Assembly: GCA_010356995.1 (NCBI GenBank)
Contig: ML996696.1
Coordinates: 808,364-872,363, forward strand
Source of the DNA: Trichodelitschia bisporula
Lineage: Eukaryota > Ascomycota > Dothideomycetes > Phaeotrichales > Phaeotrichaceae
DNA: 64,000 nt
Direction of reading: 5' to 3'
The translations under genes were made by a program, and so were the position numbers. Below, in pieces: positions 11,165 through 21,989 of this stretch. How positions within the stretch are numbered: the stretch's first letter is position 1; each line of letters starts with the position of its first letter. A model generated the notes under the pieces. It was given only the letters and a program-made list of their open reading frames with translations, did not search any database and was not told the DNA's origin.

Positions 11165-11459
11165 TTTCCCTTTGCTTTGGCGTCTCGGATGGATGGCGTT
11201 GAGGTCTGGTTAGGATGACTACCCATGGGCGGCGGGCGTTTGGCGAGATAGATACCAACTTTCTAGCGTAGAATCTAATCTATGCTGTGCTACCTGATCT
11301 GAGGTGCCAATATGTGACACTAGCAACTACTTTTGACAGTGCCTTTTGGCTGTGGCTCGGCTTAGCATTCCTCTCCATTCGCCCCCGACAATTCTCTCCA
11401 CGGGGTTCGCTCTGAGCAACCCAGCCTCGTTCGATATCCCTTCCCTGTAGCAGCGCCGT

Positions 11460-12018
11460 TCATGACGGAGTGGCTGCTTGCAACTGAGTCTGAAGCTGAT
11501 AGATCTATTCAAAGCGTTAGCAGTCCTCGCAGTATTGCTCTATTAACTGCCTACCTCCATCTTCTTGGTCTCGCTCGTTTGCTGGATATCAGCAATTTTC
11601 TTCTCGATCCGGTTTCTGTGGCAGTTAGTGTCTAAGCCATTTTGCAGTAAACTGTCAAACCCACATCTCCTTCTCAATAAACTCTAACCGACCGTTAACC
11701 GCCATTTCTGCTTCATTTCTCTCCTGCTTTAGCAAGACCGGACCGATGAGTTTGTAGATGTTGTCATCGTCCGTGAGCTTGGCGAATTCCTGCAGCACGG
11801 TCAGATCACATCCCACGAACAGAGCAGTGATATGTACCTTTTGCACAGCTTTGTTTTCCTGCTGCTGAGACTCGAGCTTCTGGCGCGCCGCCACGTTTGT
11901 CGAGAGATCTGTGACGAAATTAGGCTTGTACGTATTCGAGAATCTCGATGTGATTACCAGTTTCTAACGACCGGTACTCTTCGGACAAATCCTGAAGCCT
12001 TTTTTGCGGATTCGCCAT
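11460..12018 (-). CDS. Prefoldin subunit 6 (beta-type)
   Basis: Five small exons: 12018-11958, 11908-11838, 11789-11665, 11615-11555, 11504-11460. Four introns of 48-50 nt give 120 aa. It starts MANPQKRLQDLSEEYRSLE and passes LSTNVAARQKLESQQQENKAV. The conserved hairpin is FAKLTDDDNIYKLIGPVLLKQERNEA. It ends in the second coiled coil, RIEKKIADIQQTSETKKMEIYQ, then LQTQLQAA. That is the standard beta-prefoldin plan of helix, beta hairpin and helix. Prefoldin hands unfolded actin and tubulin to the CCT chaperonin in the cytosol. Every junction keeps frame and the length matches the family (110-130 aa). It is divergent from VPS4. Confidence 0.93.
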
Positions 12019-12435
12019 CTTCAAGTCCTCTCTGACTACGGCACAGTAATCTGTTCGACCTTTTATATGGAGGGAGGCATCCGCCTCTTCGCGAGCCACC
12101 CCCACCAAAGCAACGACCTCGCCAAGCCGGCCCGATCCAGTGACATCGTCCTTTGTTTGGGGCCAGGCGTTGCTCGCCGCAACCACAACACCGCTTTGCG
12201 ACTCGAACTGTGCAAAAATCAACCCATATCTCCACTGCCATCTAACCGCGCCGTATACAACACTTACCGTTTCATTCAGACCGCTCGCCCTCTTCTCGCC
12301 GTGCTCCCCGCGCCCAGCGTCCAGACCCCCGCTGCAGGCCCCAACGACCCCGCTGCACTCACCCGCACCTCCGATCGGACATCACCCAGGCCGGGCCATA
12401 GCTAGTACACACGGTCGCTCGTCCCGGACTGCAGG
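12019..12435. promoter_or_regulatory. Divergent intergenic region, prefoldin 6 / VPS4
   Basis: 417 bp between opposed starts. It is C-rich towards VPS4. No gene was seen. Confidence 0.4.
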
Positions 12436-13966
12436 ATGAGCGGGCACGACTGGGTTGGGCGTGCGATCGAGGTGGTTAAGAAGGCGATCGAGTATGACCA
12501 GGCGGAGAACTATGAGGAGGCATACAAGGCGTACATGAATGCTTGTGAGGAAGCGCTGCTGGATTCGTGGGACAAGTGCTAATGATGGGCAGTGGAGCAC
12601 TTTATGCTAGCGTTGAAGTGTGAGTGATGCTGCTTGAGGCGTACTGCCTGGCTGACTGGTGCAGGGGAGAAGAATGCGGCGAATAAGGAGGTATTGAGGA
12701 AGAAGGTGGCGGAGTACATCTCGCGGGCGGAGAAGCTGAAGCAGCATCTGGACGATCAAAACGACAAGAAAAAGCCGAGTGCCATAGGGTCAAATGGCAA
12801 GGTTTCAGGCACCGGGGCCAAGGGAAAGTGCGTGGATATCGGCACTCGCTGAACAACTGAGTCGCTAACCCAAGTCAGGGCGGATGAAGAAGAAGATGCC
12901 GATTCCAAGAAGCTCAGAGGTGCCCTCGCTGGAGCTATCCTACAAGACAAGCCCAACATCAAGTGGGAAGACGTGGCGGGTTTGGAACAAGCAAAGGAAG
13001 CGCTGAAGGAGGCCGTCATTTTGCCCATAAAGTTTCCTCATCTCTTTCAGGGAAAACGCCAACCATGGAAGGGAATTCTACTCTACGGCCCCCCAGGTAC
13101 GGGTAAAAGTTACCTCGCAAAGGCCGTGGCGACGGAGGCGAACAGCACATTCTTCAGCGTCAGCAGTAGTGACTTGGTGTCAAAGTGGATGGGTGAGAGC
13201 GAACGGTAAGGCTCTCTAACATTTTACGAGTTATTCTAACGGCGCCAGTCTCGTAAAGCAGCTCTTCAACATGGCCCGAGAGAACAAACCATCCATCATC
13301 TTCATCGACGAAATCGACGCCCTCTGTGGTCCCCGCGGTGAAGGCGAATCAGAAGCGTCCCGCCGTATCAAGACGGAGCTGCTGGTGCAAATGGACGGCG
13401 TGGGCAAGGACTCGCGCGGCGTGCTCATCCTCGGCGCGACTAACATCCCCTGGCAGCTCGACGCCGCTATTCGCCGTCGCTTCCAGCGCAGAGTACACAT
13501 CAGCTTGCCAGACCTGCAGGCCCGCATCAAGATGTTCGAGTTGGCGGTGGGGACTACGCCTTGCAAGCTTACGCCTGCAGATTACCGTCGGCTCGGAGCG
13601 CAGAGCGAAGGTTACTCAGGGAGTGATATCAGCATCGCGGTGCAGGATGCTTTGATGCAACCTGTGCGGAAGATTCAGACGGCGACGCATTACAAGGAGG
13701 TATGTATCCCCTTTAATCGTGTTGCAAATTTACTGACCCACCAGGTCATCGTGGACGGCAAATCCAAGTTGACGCCTTGCTCGCCCGGCGACGCTGGCGC
13801 CATGGAGATGGACTGGACGCAGGTGGACTCTGAGAGGCTAGAGGAGCCGCCGCTGCTGTTGAAGGATTTTGAGAAGGCCATTCGTACGGCACGGCCAACG
13901 GTTAGCCAGGAAGATCTCATCCGCAATTCGGAGTGGACGAAGGAGTTTGGTAGCGAGGGGGCGTGA
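12436..13966 (+). CDS. VPS4: Vacuolar protein sorting-associated AAA ATPase Vps4
   Basis: Six exons: 12436-12544, 12593-12619, 12665-12827, 12879-13205, 13249-13699, 13745-13966. Introns are 43-51 nt and the product is 432 aa. The N-terminal MIT domain (residues 1-75) has [21 protein letters not shown] 27-nt micro-exon supplies EHFMLALK, and [16 protein letters not shown] ends the domain. The AAA core starts [13 protein letters not shown]. Walker A is GPPGTGKS (about 170-177), Walker B is IIFIDEID (Asp229/Glu230), and the SRH follows at [20 protein letters not shown]. The beta-domain and C-terminal helix are present. Vps4 disassembles ESCRT-III at endosomes and other membranes. All catalytic residues are intact. 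The last intron is stop-free and a multiple of three. Confidence 0.96.
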
Positions 13967-14239
13967 TTGCACATATGCAGGGTTTGCGCCAGCATGTATA
14001 AATGCATGTTTAGTTCTCGAACTTGGTAATGAGATGATGTGGAGTTGGGTTGAGGGTAGAGGAATATAGGGGACATGATTACGTCTATGAATGCCTTGTT
14101 TGTGGTGGGGCGGAAGTGTAGCACTCGGTAGGGATCTGGATACCATTACGCATGGCGTTGACACTGAGCGGTTGTTGTTTGCGTTTGTGGAGGGATGGTG
14201 AGCGCGTGGTCAGAATGTATACGTATCACACACAAGGGG

Positions 14240-15010
14240 CATGAGGTTCTGGTGTTGAGTACATTTCAATTCCTCGTGATATTCTTGCCGTCAACGGTAG
14301 TGTCCAGCAACTCTTGGTTATCATCTACCATGCTAATAGTCCACACAATGAACAACCAAACAGGGACATGGGAGGCGAGGGTTGGCATCCCGACCGCGAG
14401 CGTTGCTAACTGTAGCAAACTCAACCACTTCCTGACAATCTCGCTCTTTCCGTTCCGCATCTTCCGTTCTTCAGGATGCGTCCGCCGGCCCGCTTCCAGC
14501 ATTGATCCAAATCCGACCGTCCTGGGCCAAAGTACTTCAACCGCCCAACCCCTAACGACATGGTAATTTTGAACAGCAGGCCTAGCAGCCCCGGGTTGCC
14601 ACCTCTGATGCCAGAGTCTACACGGCGAGCAACCGAGCAGCGACATAGGAGGAACGGGTTGTTGCCCCGACCGCGAGCGCTGCTAATCGTTGACAGCTCC
14701 ACCACTTGTTGACAATCTTTGTCTTTCCTTTCTTCGGGATCCGCCCACAAGCCCGCTTCTAGCATTGATCAACATCCGATCGCCCTGGGACGAAGTGCTT
14801 CAAGCCCCCATGAAATCGACGTCTTCAACGGCAGGACCAGCAACCCCTTGGTCACTGCCTCTAATGCCAGAATCTACAGCATGAACAACCAAACAGAGAC
14901 ATGCATTTCGCGCATTTGGGACCCGGCGGGGGATGGCTAATCGTGAGCCATCCTCCGGCCCGGACACACCGTCCGTCTCCGGCATTCGCTGCACCAATTC
15001 CTGAGCTCAT
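14240..15010 (-). repeat. Module family E: about 265-bp tandem degenerate repeats, last copy with an open C-terminal frame
   Basis: Three diverged copies are visible. A block with AACAACCAAACAG and GACATG recurs near 14348, 14626 (weaker) and 14880. A block with CCCGCTTC and AGCATTGATC recurs near 14479 and 14750. The spacing is 254-278 bp. On the minus strand the copy ending at 14266 stays open and reads LQLATLAVGMPTLASHVPV, then a hydrophobic stretch (WLFIVWTIS), then DDNQELLD before a stop. The other copies are broken. It looks like the tail of a decayed repeated gene; the family was not recognised. Confidence 0.5.
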
Positions 15011-17029
15011 TCTTAAGCCTGCAACCGCTCGTCGGACCCGATCACCGTCCGCAAAAGGCGCAATCCGGATCTAAGACTCGCCGCGGTACACGCCCGGATG
15101 GGGGCTTCGACGAATTCGACCATACCTTTTGATCAGAGGGAATAGCTCTGATTGCTGCTTTGATCGGATCGGATAGACGAGACGAGTGCAAGTGTAGGGA
15201 TCGAAGAAGTGCAGGAGGTATCTGTTGCCGTCGAAGATGGTTCACAGAACATCAAGTCCCCGGCTCTGTCCAGAGAGCACACCGCCACGCCTGAGAATTC
15301 TTCCGTAGGGTTGCTGCCCCGGCAGGGAGAGCCCCCTCAGGTAGCTGCCGGCCCTGTTCAAGGAAGCTCCGGAAGCTCCGGAAGCAGTGCGTTGTTGCCC
15401 CTGGAGACAGCGACGCCCGGAACGGCAGCGAGAGGAAAGCGATAGAAGAAGGGTATCCAAGCGATGCCTGTGCGGCTGTGTCGAGCACGCTCTAGAAGAA
15501 GCGGGTATCTGGAGCTGAAGGCGGCGCAGGCACGAATTTGTCGCGATGGTTGGTTCCCCGACACCAGATTTTGAGAGCCATGGAGTCGAGGAATGTTGGT
15601 CCGCGAAAGCAGAGGAGAGTTCTGGGGATCAGAAAGGTTGATGTCGCTGGTATGATGCGTCATGAGGAACACGCTCTGCCCGACCGGGTTCCACGGACAC
15701 ATTGCCTGGATCCCACATGGAACGGACCCATTGATAGGGTCCTTCGCCGTCCTTGGAACAGCCGCCGGGCCCGACCACAGTCCGCAAGACGCGCAACCCA
15801 GCCCCATAGGATAGTGGTGGTAATATCCGGGCTAGCTCTGCCTCGAAAGCGCACCGCAACACCAGAGTAATAGGAGAAGGAGTAGGAGGCCCGGACTTGG
15901 AGCCGTCTGGTAGAAGACGCTAGAATACCGAGCGCGCTCTGGCAACGAGGGGACATCCAGCGCCGAGTCGGGCGGGGTGAGGTTGTTATCGGGCCTCTAG
16001 TGATGCCTGGAGTGATGTGTGGTTGCCGTGGTGATCCCCAAGACACCATGTCCGTGAAAATTTCACTTTGGTCTTGGTCGACAGCTTGCCCTTTGAGGAC
16101 GAGACTTTGGAGGTGTGTATCCGGGGCTAGTTCTGCCCCAAAAGCGTACCGCAACGCCGGAGACTTCCGAAACCCGGATGAATGCCCCTATCTGCCTTCG
16201 TTTTCAGCCTTGACTACATCGCATTAATCTCCCAGACAGAGAATGGGAATCGACTTGCCTCCTGCAGGCGCTCGAAGCTTTTCGAGCATTGGACACGCCT
16301 TTAAGACTGCTACTGCGAGTTAGCCAGCTGGACAACTCGCGATTGGACAACAGTTAAAAGCCCACCTTCGGCTCCAACTTTGCAGCCCCTTTCGACGTCA
16401 CAATGGTTGAACAAAGGGCGTGTAATGTTTATAGGGGAGAGTAGAAAGCCCGCCCGGCCTTGGAGTCATCCGAGTAGAGGCCATTAGCATACCGAGCGTG
16501 CTCTGGTAATGAGCGGACATCTAGCGCCGGGGTGGGCACACGGGCGAATTCGTCGTCGAAGTTTGCTGCCGGGTACCAGATATTGAGAGCCATGGAGTCG
16601 TAGGGACATGGTCCGCTCAAGGGCGCATTGAACAACTTTCAGTACGTGAGGCAGGTATTCTCGGCATGCCGACAGCTCGTCGAAGTTGTACTGGACGTCT
16701 GGAATACCTCCACGGTGCGCTCTACTGCCTTCTTTCTTGCCTTCTCTTCCTCATGCGGGTGCCTTCCTAGCTAAATCTGTGTGGTCTTCTGGACTAGTGC
16801 GTGCATGTCGAAGGTGCGCTCGTCTTCCCTGCGGGGACGAGAGGCGGTGTGAACTGAGTCCGGCGCGCAGGGGGCCGCATCCTTGTCTTTCTTGTCCGGC
16901 CTGACACAAGAGTCATGAGATCGACGGCGTGGCTGCGCCGGCCGCGGATGGCGATAGTTCCGTACCGGAGTCAGGAAGGAGGCAGGCGAATACAATGTAG
17001 TCGATTGGCGCCATGCCGAAATGGGACGG
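15011..17029. other. Non-coding, no gene recognised
   Basis: Short open frames on both strands and no conserved motif. The composition resembles the degenerate modules on either side. It probably belongs to the same decayed tract. Confidence 0.35.
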
Positions 17030-18010
17030 CCTCAAAGGACACCCGAGCCGCCGAGCGCGCGATACGGTCGTGATCTGGAGTTGTATTCCGAGCCGGGCCA
17101 ACTTGCGGGCCGAAGGGGTGCCGAGGGCGCATGAATCGAAGAAGCGCACAACCCAGCGGCAAATTTTTAGTCTTCAAAGAACGCCTAGCCGCGAGCAGAT
17201 GCTGATGGTTTCGTAGAGGAGTCAGGGAGGAGGCAGGCGGACGCAATACGGCAGGAACTACATCCCCCGGGATGGCTCAGTACTCAATAAGTCCTGGATG
17301 GAGACGCGTAAGGCAGCTTCTCAATGTCGCGCCTCGCCCGCCGGGCGCGGAGTAGCGGGAATTTGCAGTTGTGTTGCGAGCGGAGGCAACGTCCGGACCG
17401 AGAGTGTTCAAGAAGGCAACCCAATACACCTGGTGACATCGGGGCGCGCGAAGGCACACCGACATAGCTCCTTTGTGATGTCCTCCAGGTGAGACACGGA
17501 GTCTGAATCGCCTTGTACTGTGTCGGGCCGGAAAAGGGGGGGCGGTGCGAGTGCCCGGCGGCAACAGAACGGCCAGTACGAAGCATGGTACGGTAGTGGT
17601 ACATGGGAGGCCAGTAGGCCCCACGAATTCAAGGCGGAAACTTTCAGCCCGGCTGCCCCGCGGAGTTTGTTGGTAACCTGGAGTTGAATTGCGAGCCGAG
17701 CCAACGTCCGGACCGAGGGCGTTCAAAAAGGCTGCCCCGCCGGACCGACATGAATCCTCCGGGATTTTCCCCAGAAAGACACGAATTTGGCGTTGCCGTA
17801 CTCTGTACCGGGCCGGAATAAGAACAATGTCAGGGCAGGCAACGCTCGCAGTGGGGCCAAGGTGAAGTACAGGCGGCGGTCCAGAAAAGGCCGAGCAGGC
17901 CCCACGAATCGAATACAATAACTTTCAGCGCAGATGCCCCGCGGGGTATGGTCGTGATCCGGGGTTGATGCGAGCCGAGCCAACGCCTGGGGCGATGGAC
18001 TTGAGTCGTC
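17030..18010 (-). repeat. Module family D: about 300-bp tandem degenerate repeats
   Basis: Four diverged copies of a block containing CGAGCCGAGCCAACG (with variants) and GTCCGGACCGAG followed by GTTCAA lie near 17080, 17370, 17690 and 17970. Spacing is 280-330 bp. On the minus strand the copies translate to related but broken peptides around LGPDVGSARNSTPGYQ and LNSWGLLA. No domain was recognised. Confidence 0.55.
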
Positions 18011-18266
18011 GGGCCGGGAACGGTTTGCGATTGGGTTGCTGGCGGCAACAGGACGGCCGAATACCGGAGGAGGGAGGCTGTCTAGACAAGGCCGAGCAGA
18101 CCCCACGAGTAGTTTGGCTTGATTTGAACCCAGGCTTTCACCGGGGGACCAAGTGCCCTCGACCGTTCGTATTGCAGACACCGACATGGTCGTCGGCTCG
18201 GGCCAACGGAGCTCGCTCAGGCGGAGCATAAGTCAGCATCGAAAATTTCACACCCACTAGTCTCCT

Positions 18267-18348
18267 GGTCTTATAGTGTAGTTGGTTAGCACACGGGATT
18301 CTGATAAGAAGCTTTCCCGGGACCCCGGTTCGAGTCCGGGTAGGACCT
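18267..18348 (+). tRNA. tRNA-Gln (anticodon CTG) with a 9-nt intron
   Basis: An 82-nt cloverleaf. Acceptor stem GGTCTTA pairs with TAGGACC (one G-T pair). The D-arm carries TAGTGTAGTTGGTTAGCA. The anticodon stem is CGGGA/TCCCG with TT-CTG-A at 18299-18304, a 9-nt intron at 18305-18313 directly after position 37, then T38. The T-arm is CCCGG-TTCGAGT-CCGGG and the discriminator base is T. The intron position is canonical for nuclear tRNA splicing. Sequence and anticodon match fungal tRNA-Gln(CUG). It is the only clearly intact gene in the 12.7-kb repeat tract. Confidence 0.9.
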
Positions 18349-18539
18349 ACAGTTTTGCTTGCAGACCATGACTTTGGCGTGGTAGGCGCCCGGCAGGCGG
18401 GACATAAGGGGGCAAGATGACGGCTGTGTTGCTTCCGGCTGGATGGGCGATGTGGCTCCGCCGCCGGGAACGACCGTGGGATTAGAAGCCGCTGTGGAGA
18501 GGGGGTAACGGGTTGGGGGGGTGTTGTGTGGTCGGTGTT

Positions 18540-19180
18540 GTGTGGTCGGAGGAGGGAGGCGAGTGGACGGCGGGACACCAGCCCGGGAGAAATGTTTTGC
18601 ATCTGCAGGAAGCCAAAAACAGATACTGTAGGAGATCACCGTACATGAGACGCGTCGCGGAATAGGCGAGGAGAATTTCGCTCCCGAAGCGCCGTGGTTG
18701 TCGCATCGACGTGTATGGGCGGAGACAAGCGCAGCGGCCGCAATAAGTCTCATAGCTGAGTGCCCGAGGGCCAGACCACACAAGCCGTCGTAGGGCTGAT
18801 CTGAGAGGGAGGGTGACTGGACGCGACGTAACACCAGACCGGGGAAAGTCGTTGCTCGATGTTCAAAACCAGACACGACCCTCGTGGGAGCTCGCCGTGC
18901 ATGAAGCGCACCGCAAAATCAATGATGAACTCCGCCCCCCTGAAGTGCCGCGGTGGTCGCCTCGACGCATATGGGCGGAGTCAACCGCAGCGGCCGCAGT
19001 TCGTTGTACCGGCACACGACCGCAATTCGTAGTTTTTATCTTCGGCTGCAATTTCAAGGAGGTGGACCAGGCCGCGAGGCCGGACCAAACTAGGTGTCGT
19101 AAGAGGGGACTAGCAACCGAGAAATCATGTTCCGGCTTTCCCAGCCAGACAAACGCGGGCGGAAGCCGGTATAGGCCTGG
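18540..19180 (-). repeat. Module family F: 254-bp tandem degenerate repeats
   Basis: Two good copies and a trace of a third. ATGGGCGGAG followed by CGCAGCGGCCGCA sits at 18715 and again at 18969. ACCAGNCCGGGNA sits at 18579 and 18833. The offset is 254 bp each time. On the minus strand both copies give related broken peptides (MRRGDHRGTSG against TRRCDNHGASG). No family was recognised. Confidence 0.6.
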
Positions 19181-20099
19181 AGTAGGAGGGCTCAGGCGAG
19201 CACCAACCATGATGGCCAAGATTGGGAAAAGGAAGGGGAGGCGTGGAAAGAGGCGCCATCCAAAGGTCGGGCTCATTGCCAGGAAGACACCCCACCGACG
19301 CGAACAATACCGCGAAGGAATAATTACAGGACACTCCATCCGGTAGATCCAAAGAGCCCCGGAATGCTGCATCGTGGTAGGAGGCTGAAATATAACCTCC
19401 TGCTCGCAGGCACTATGCTGAAGAAGATGTCACAGCTGAGAGCCGTCGATGGATTTGCTACCCAGTAGAGATACTGAGTAGTGAAGGTGATGTACACCAC
19501 CGACAGCACGAACCGACGCACAGTTATGCAACATACCCGGAGCCGGTCGCCGGTGAGCGGGACGCCATTAGGGGTAGCCTTAGCCGCCCGGCTTTGTACG
19601 CAGCCCAGGCATTCCCCGAACACTTCGGCCTTGTATGCGATTGGTCCAGTAGACATTGCGCGAGGGGCTGGGTCAGTTCGAGTACGATAGAGACTTGAGG
19701 CTTTCCGCTTGCACTCCAGGAGGATGAGAAGGTCCATGGCCCCTGACGACTTCGTACTATACTTGATATGGGGGGAAAGCCTTTCGGTCGAGCCCGAGGG
19801 CGGCTTCTTCGACATCCCAGCCCGTCAAAGCCGTTGAACCGGAGTCGTTCATAAATGAGACGGCCATGCTGGGGGAGCTCGGGGAGGGCTTCGGCTGTTT
19901 TCGCACAGGACTGCTCCATCGGTCAGGGAGTTTACCCCTTTTTGCCGGAGGACGACCTCGTAGGCTACCAAAGGAAAGTTGCAAGATACCTGCCTATGCC
20001 CGAGCCCGGGGGGATGACGAGGAGAGAATTGCGGCCCGAAGCCGACGGCACCGAATGGGCTTTTTGTGGCACCCGCCCGGTTCAACCTGGTGACGGCAG
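19181..20099. other. Degenerate tract, no gene recognised
   Basis: No intact frame with family features. Minus-strand peptides are mutually out of frame and resemble decayed coding sequence, but nothing can be named. Confidence 0.35.
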
Positions 20100-20770
20100 C
20101 CGGGAATGCGAGTGATCAGGTCTCCACCCAGCAGAGAGGTGCGCCCACATAGTCCTTCTTCCTCCCGCGCCGGACCCAGCCACATGGGTAGGCTGGATTT
20201 AAAACCCGGAATGTGGGCAAGGCGCGTTGGGCGCCCTCAGCACCGGAGAGCGGGCCGGAGGTAGATCCAGGAGTGATCAGGTCTCCTTCCAGTTGGGAGA
20301 CATGCCCACATGCGGATGTTTTCTCGCGGGCCGGACCTAGCGACAATGACCGCCGCAAATTTTGGCTTGCGAAAATACCCGTATAATGTTGGCGCAAGAA
20401 TGAGGCAAACAATGTTGATGAAAGCGAGTGTCTAAAAAGTGAAAGTGAAGCCCGTAGCCCTGGGCGGACCTCGCCAAATAGTGATGGAGGCTAGGGTAGG
20501 TCCGGGTGTGATCAGGTCTCCTCCCAGCAGGGAGGCGCGCCCACATAGTCCTTCTTAGTCCAGCGCCGGACACAGCGACAATGAGCTTGAGTACCTTTAA
20601 TGCAGATTGTAGGTCAGAGGCGCGTGGACGCCCTCGGTGTCTGGAGAGCACGCTGCTAAGCGTGGTCGGTCCAGGAGTGATCAAGTTCCACCCAGCAAGG
20701 AGACACACAGACGCATTTTTCGTCCTTCTCTGGCGCCGGACCCAGCCACCATGTGGCTTCAAGTAGGAAA

Positions 20771-20899
20771 ACAGGAATGTGTGTAAGGGGCGCTGTGCTT
20801 CTTCTGGTAGTTTCTGGAGTGGTAGTACGCGATGTGGCATTTGGGGCACTGCTTCAGCGGCACGAAGAAGCTTTCTCGGCTCTTGCCGCAGCCGTGACA
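20771..20899 (-). pseudogene. Relic of a MYND-type zinc finger
   Basis: The minus-strand frame gives DISKCHGCGKSRESF, then PLKQCPKCHIAYYHSR, then QKKH and a final Cys. This follows the MYND spacing C-x2-C...C-x2-C...YxxR...QxxxH...C, with PLKQC typical of fungal MYND proteins. The usual Cys of the CQxxH-type pair is replaced (NYQKKH). It sits inside module family B without a full gene around it. MYND fingers mediate protein-protein contacts. Confidence 0.65.
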
Positions 20900-21600
20900 C
20901 TTCGAGATATCGCCTAGGAAAGCCGTCTGCTGGGGGGAAGCCTCGATCAACTTGTCCACAAAGCGCCCTTGGCGCCATGAAGCCGGCCAGGTAGAAGCAG
21001 TAGGTGAAGCAGTGACCAGGTGTGCTCCCAGCAGGGAAACACGCGCCCACATGTCTTCGTCGTTTTCAAACCCCGGAATGTAGCCAAGGGGCGCGGTGAG
21101 CACGTCGGTAGGCGAGGTAGATCCAAGAGCGATCAGGTCTCATCTCAGCAGGGAGACACGCCCACATAAGGATGCTTTGTCCGCTTTGGGCGCCGGAGCC
21201 AGCCATATGGAGATTTTGGTATAAAAACCAGGAATGCGAGGAATGCGAGGAAAGCGCGTGTTGAGTACCGTCGGCGCCGGAGAGTGGGCCGGAGGTAGAT
21301 CCTTAGGGTCTCCTCCCAGCAAGGAGAGACACGCCCACATGCAGTCTGTGTGTCGGGACCCGGCACGGCCACAATAAGGGATCAGACCGAAAAACCCGGG
21401 ATGTAGGCAAGGATCGCGGCCCGAGTGGGCAAGATAGGTCCAGGAGTGCTCGGATCGCTTCCCAGCAGGGAGCCACAAGCCCACATGGTATGATCGGGTA
21501 ATGAGCCGGACCCAGCCACAATCTCGCTGCGGATGGAAAACCCCGGAAAAGTGAGCCGGGTGGATGCAGTGTGTCCGGGCCAACGAAGTGCTGTAGCGAT

Positions 21601-21690
21601 ACTAACACTGATGAATGGGGATCCCTGGCTAATGTATGCAGCGGCTTGGGTAATGGCAAGCGGCATGCACTCGAGTGTCTGAACCAGATC
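21601..21690 (-). pseudogene. Relic of an NB-ARC-type (fungal NLR-like) NTPase
   Basis: The minus strand reads DLVQTLECMPLAITQAAAYI, then SQGSPFISVS. This is the end of the NB-ARC/winged-helix junction seen in fungal NB-ARC-TPR proteins (LVQALEYMPLAITQAAAYI-type block, the GLPLA motif equivalent). Nothing recognisable of the Walker A region or of the TPRs remains nearby, so this is a fragment. In fungi such STAND proteins act in self/non-self and stress signalling. Confidence 0.7.
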
Positions 21691-21989
21691 GATAGTGTCG
21701 CTGGAGGCTCGAATCCCACGACCGAGGGCAGAGTCGAAGTTCCAGTTGAAAATTCTGGGCTTCCCTCCCGGCACGGACACACGCCCACATAGCTTTCCCT
21801 CAAGGCGAGCCGGACCAAGCCACAATGAATTGCCCTTGGCTAAATCCGGAATGCAGGCAAGGAGCGCTGTAAAAGCCGCCACAACTGGCGGTGCAGACAC
21901 CGACGCGGCAAATCTCGGGCTGGACGCCGTGCTTTTTTAAGGCATCTGGGATGGATCGGGCCGTGTCAGAATCGACGGTGGACCAGCTA

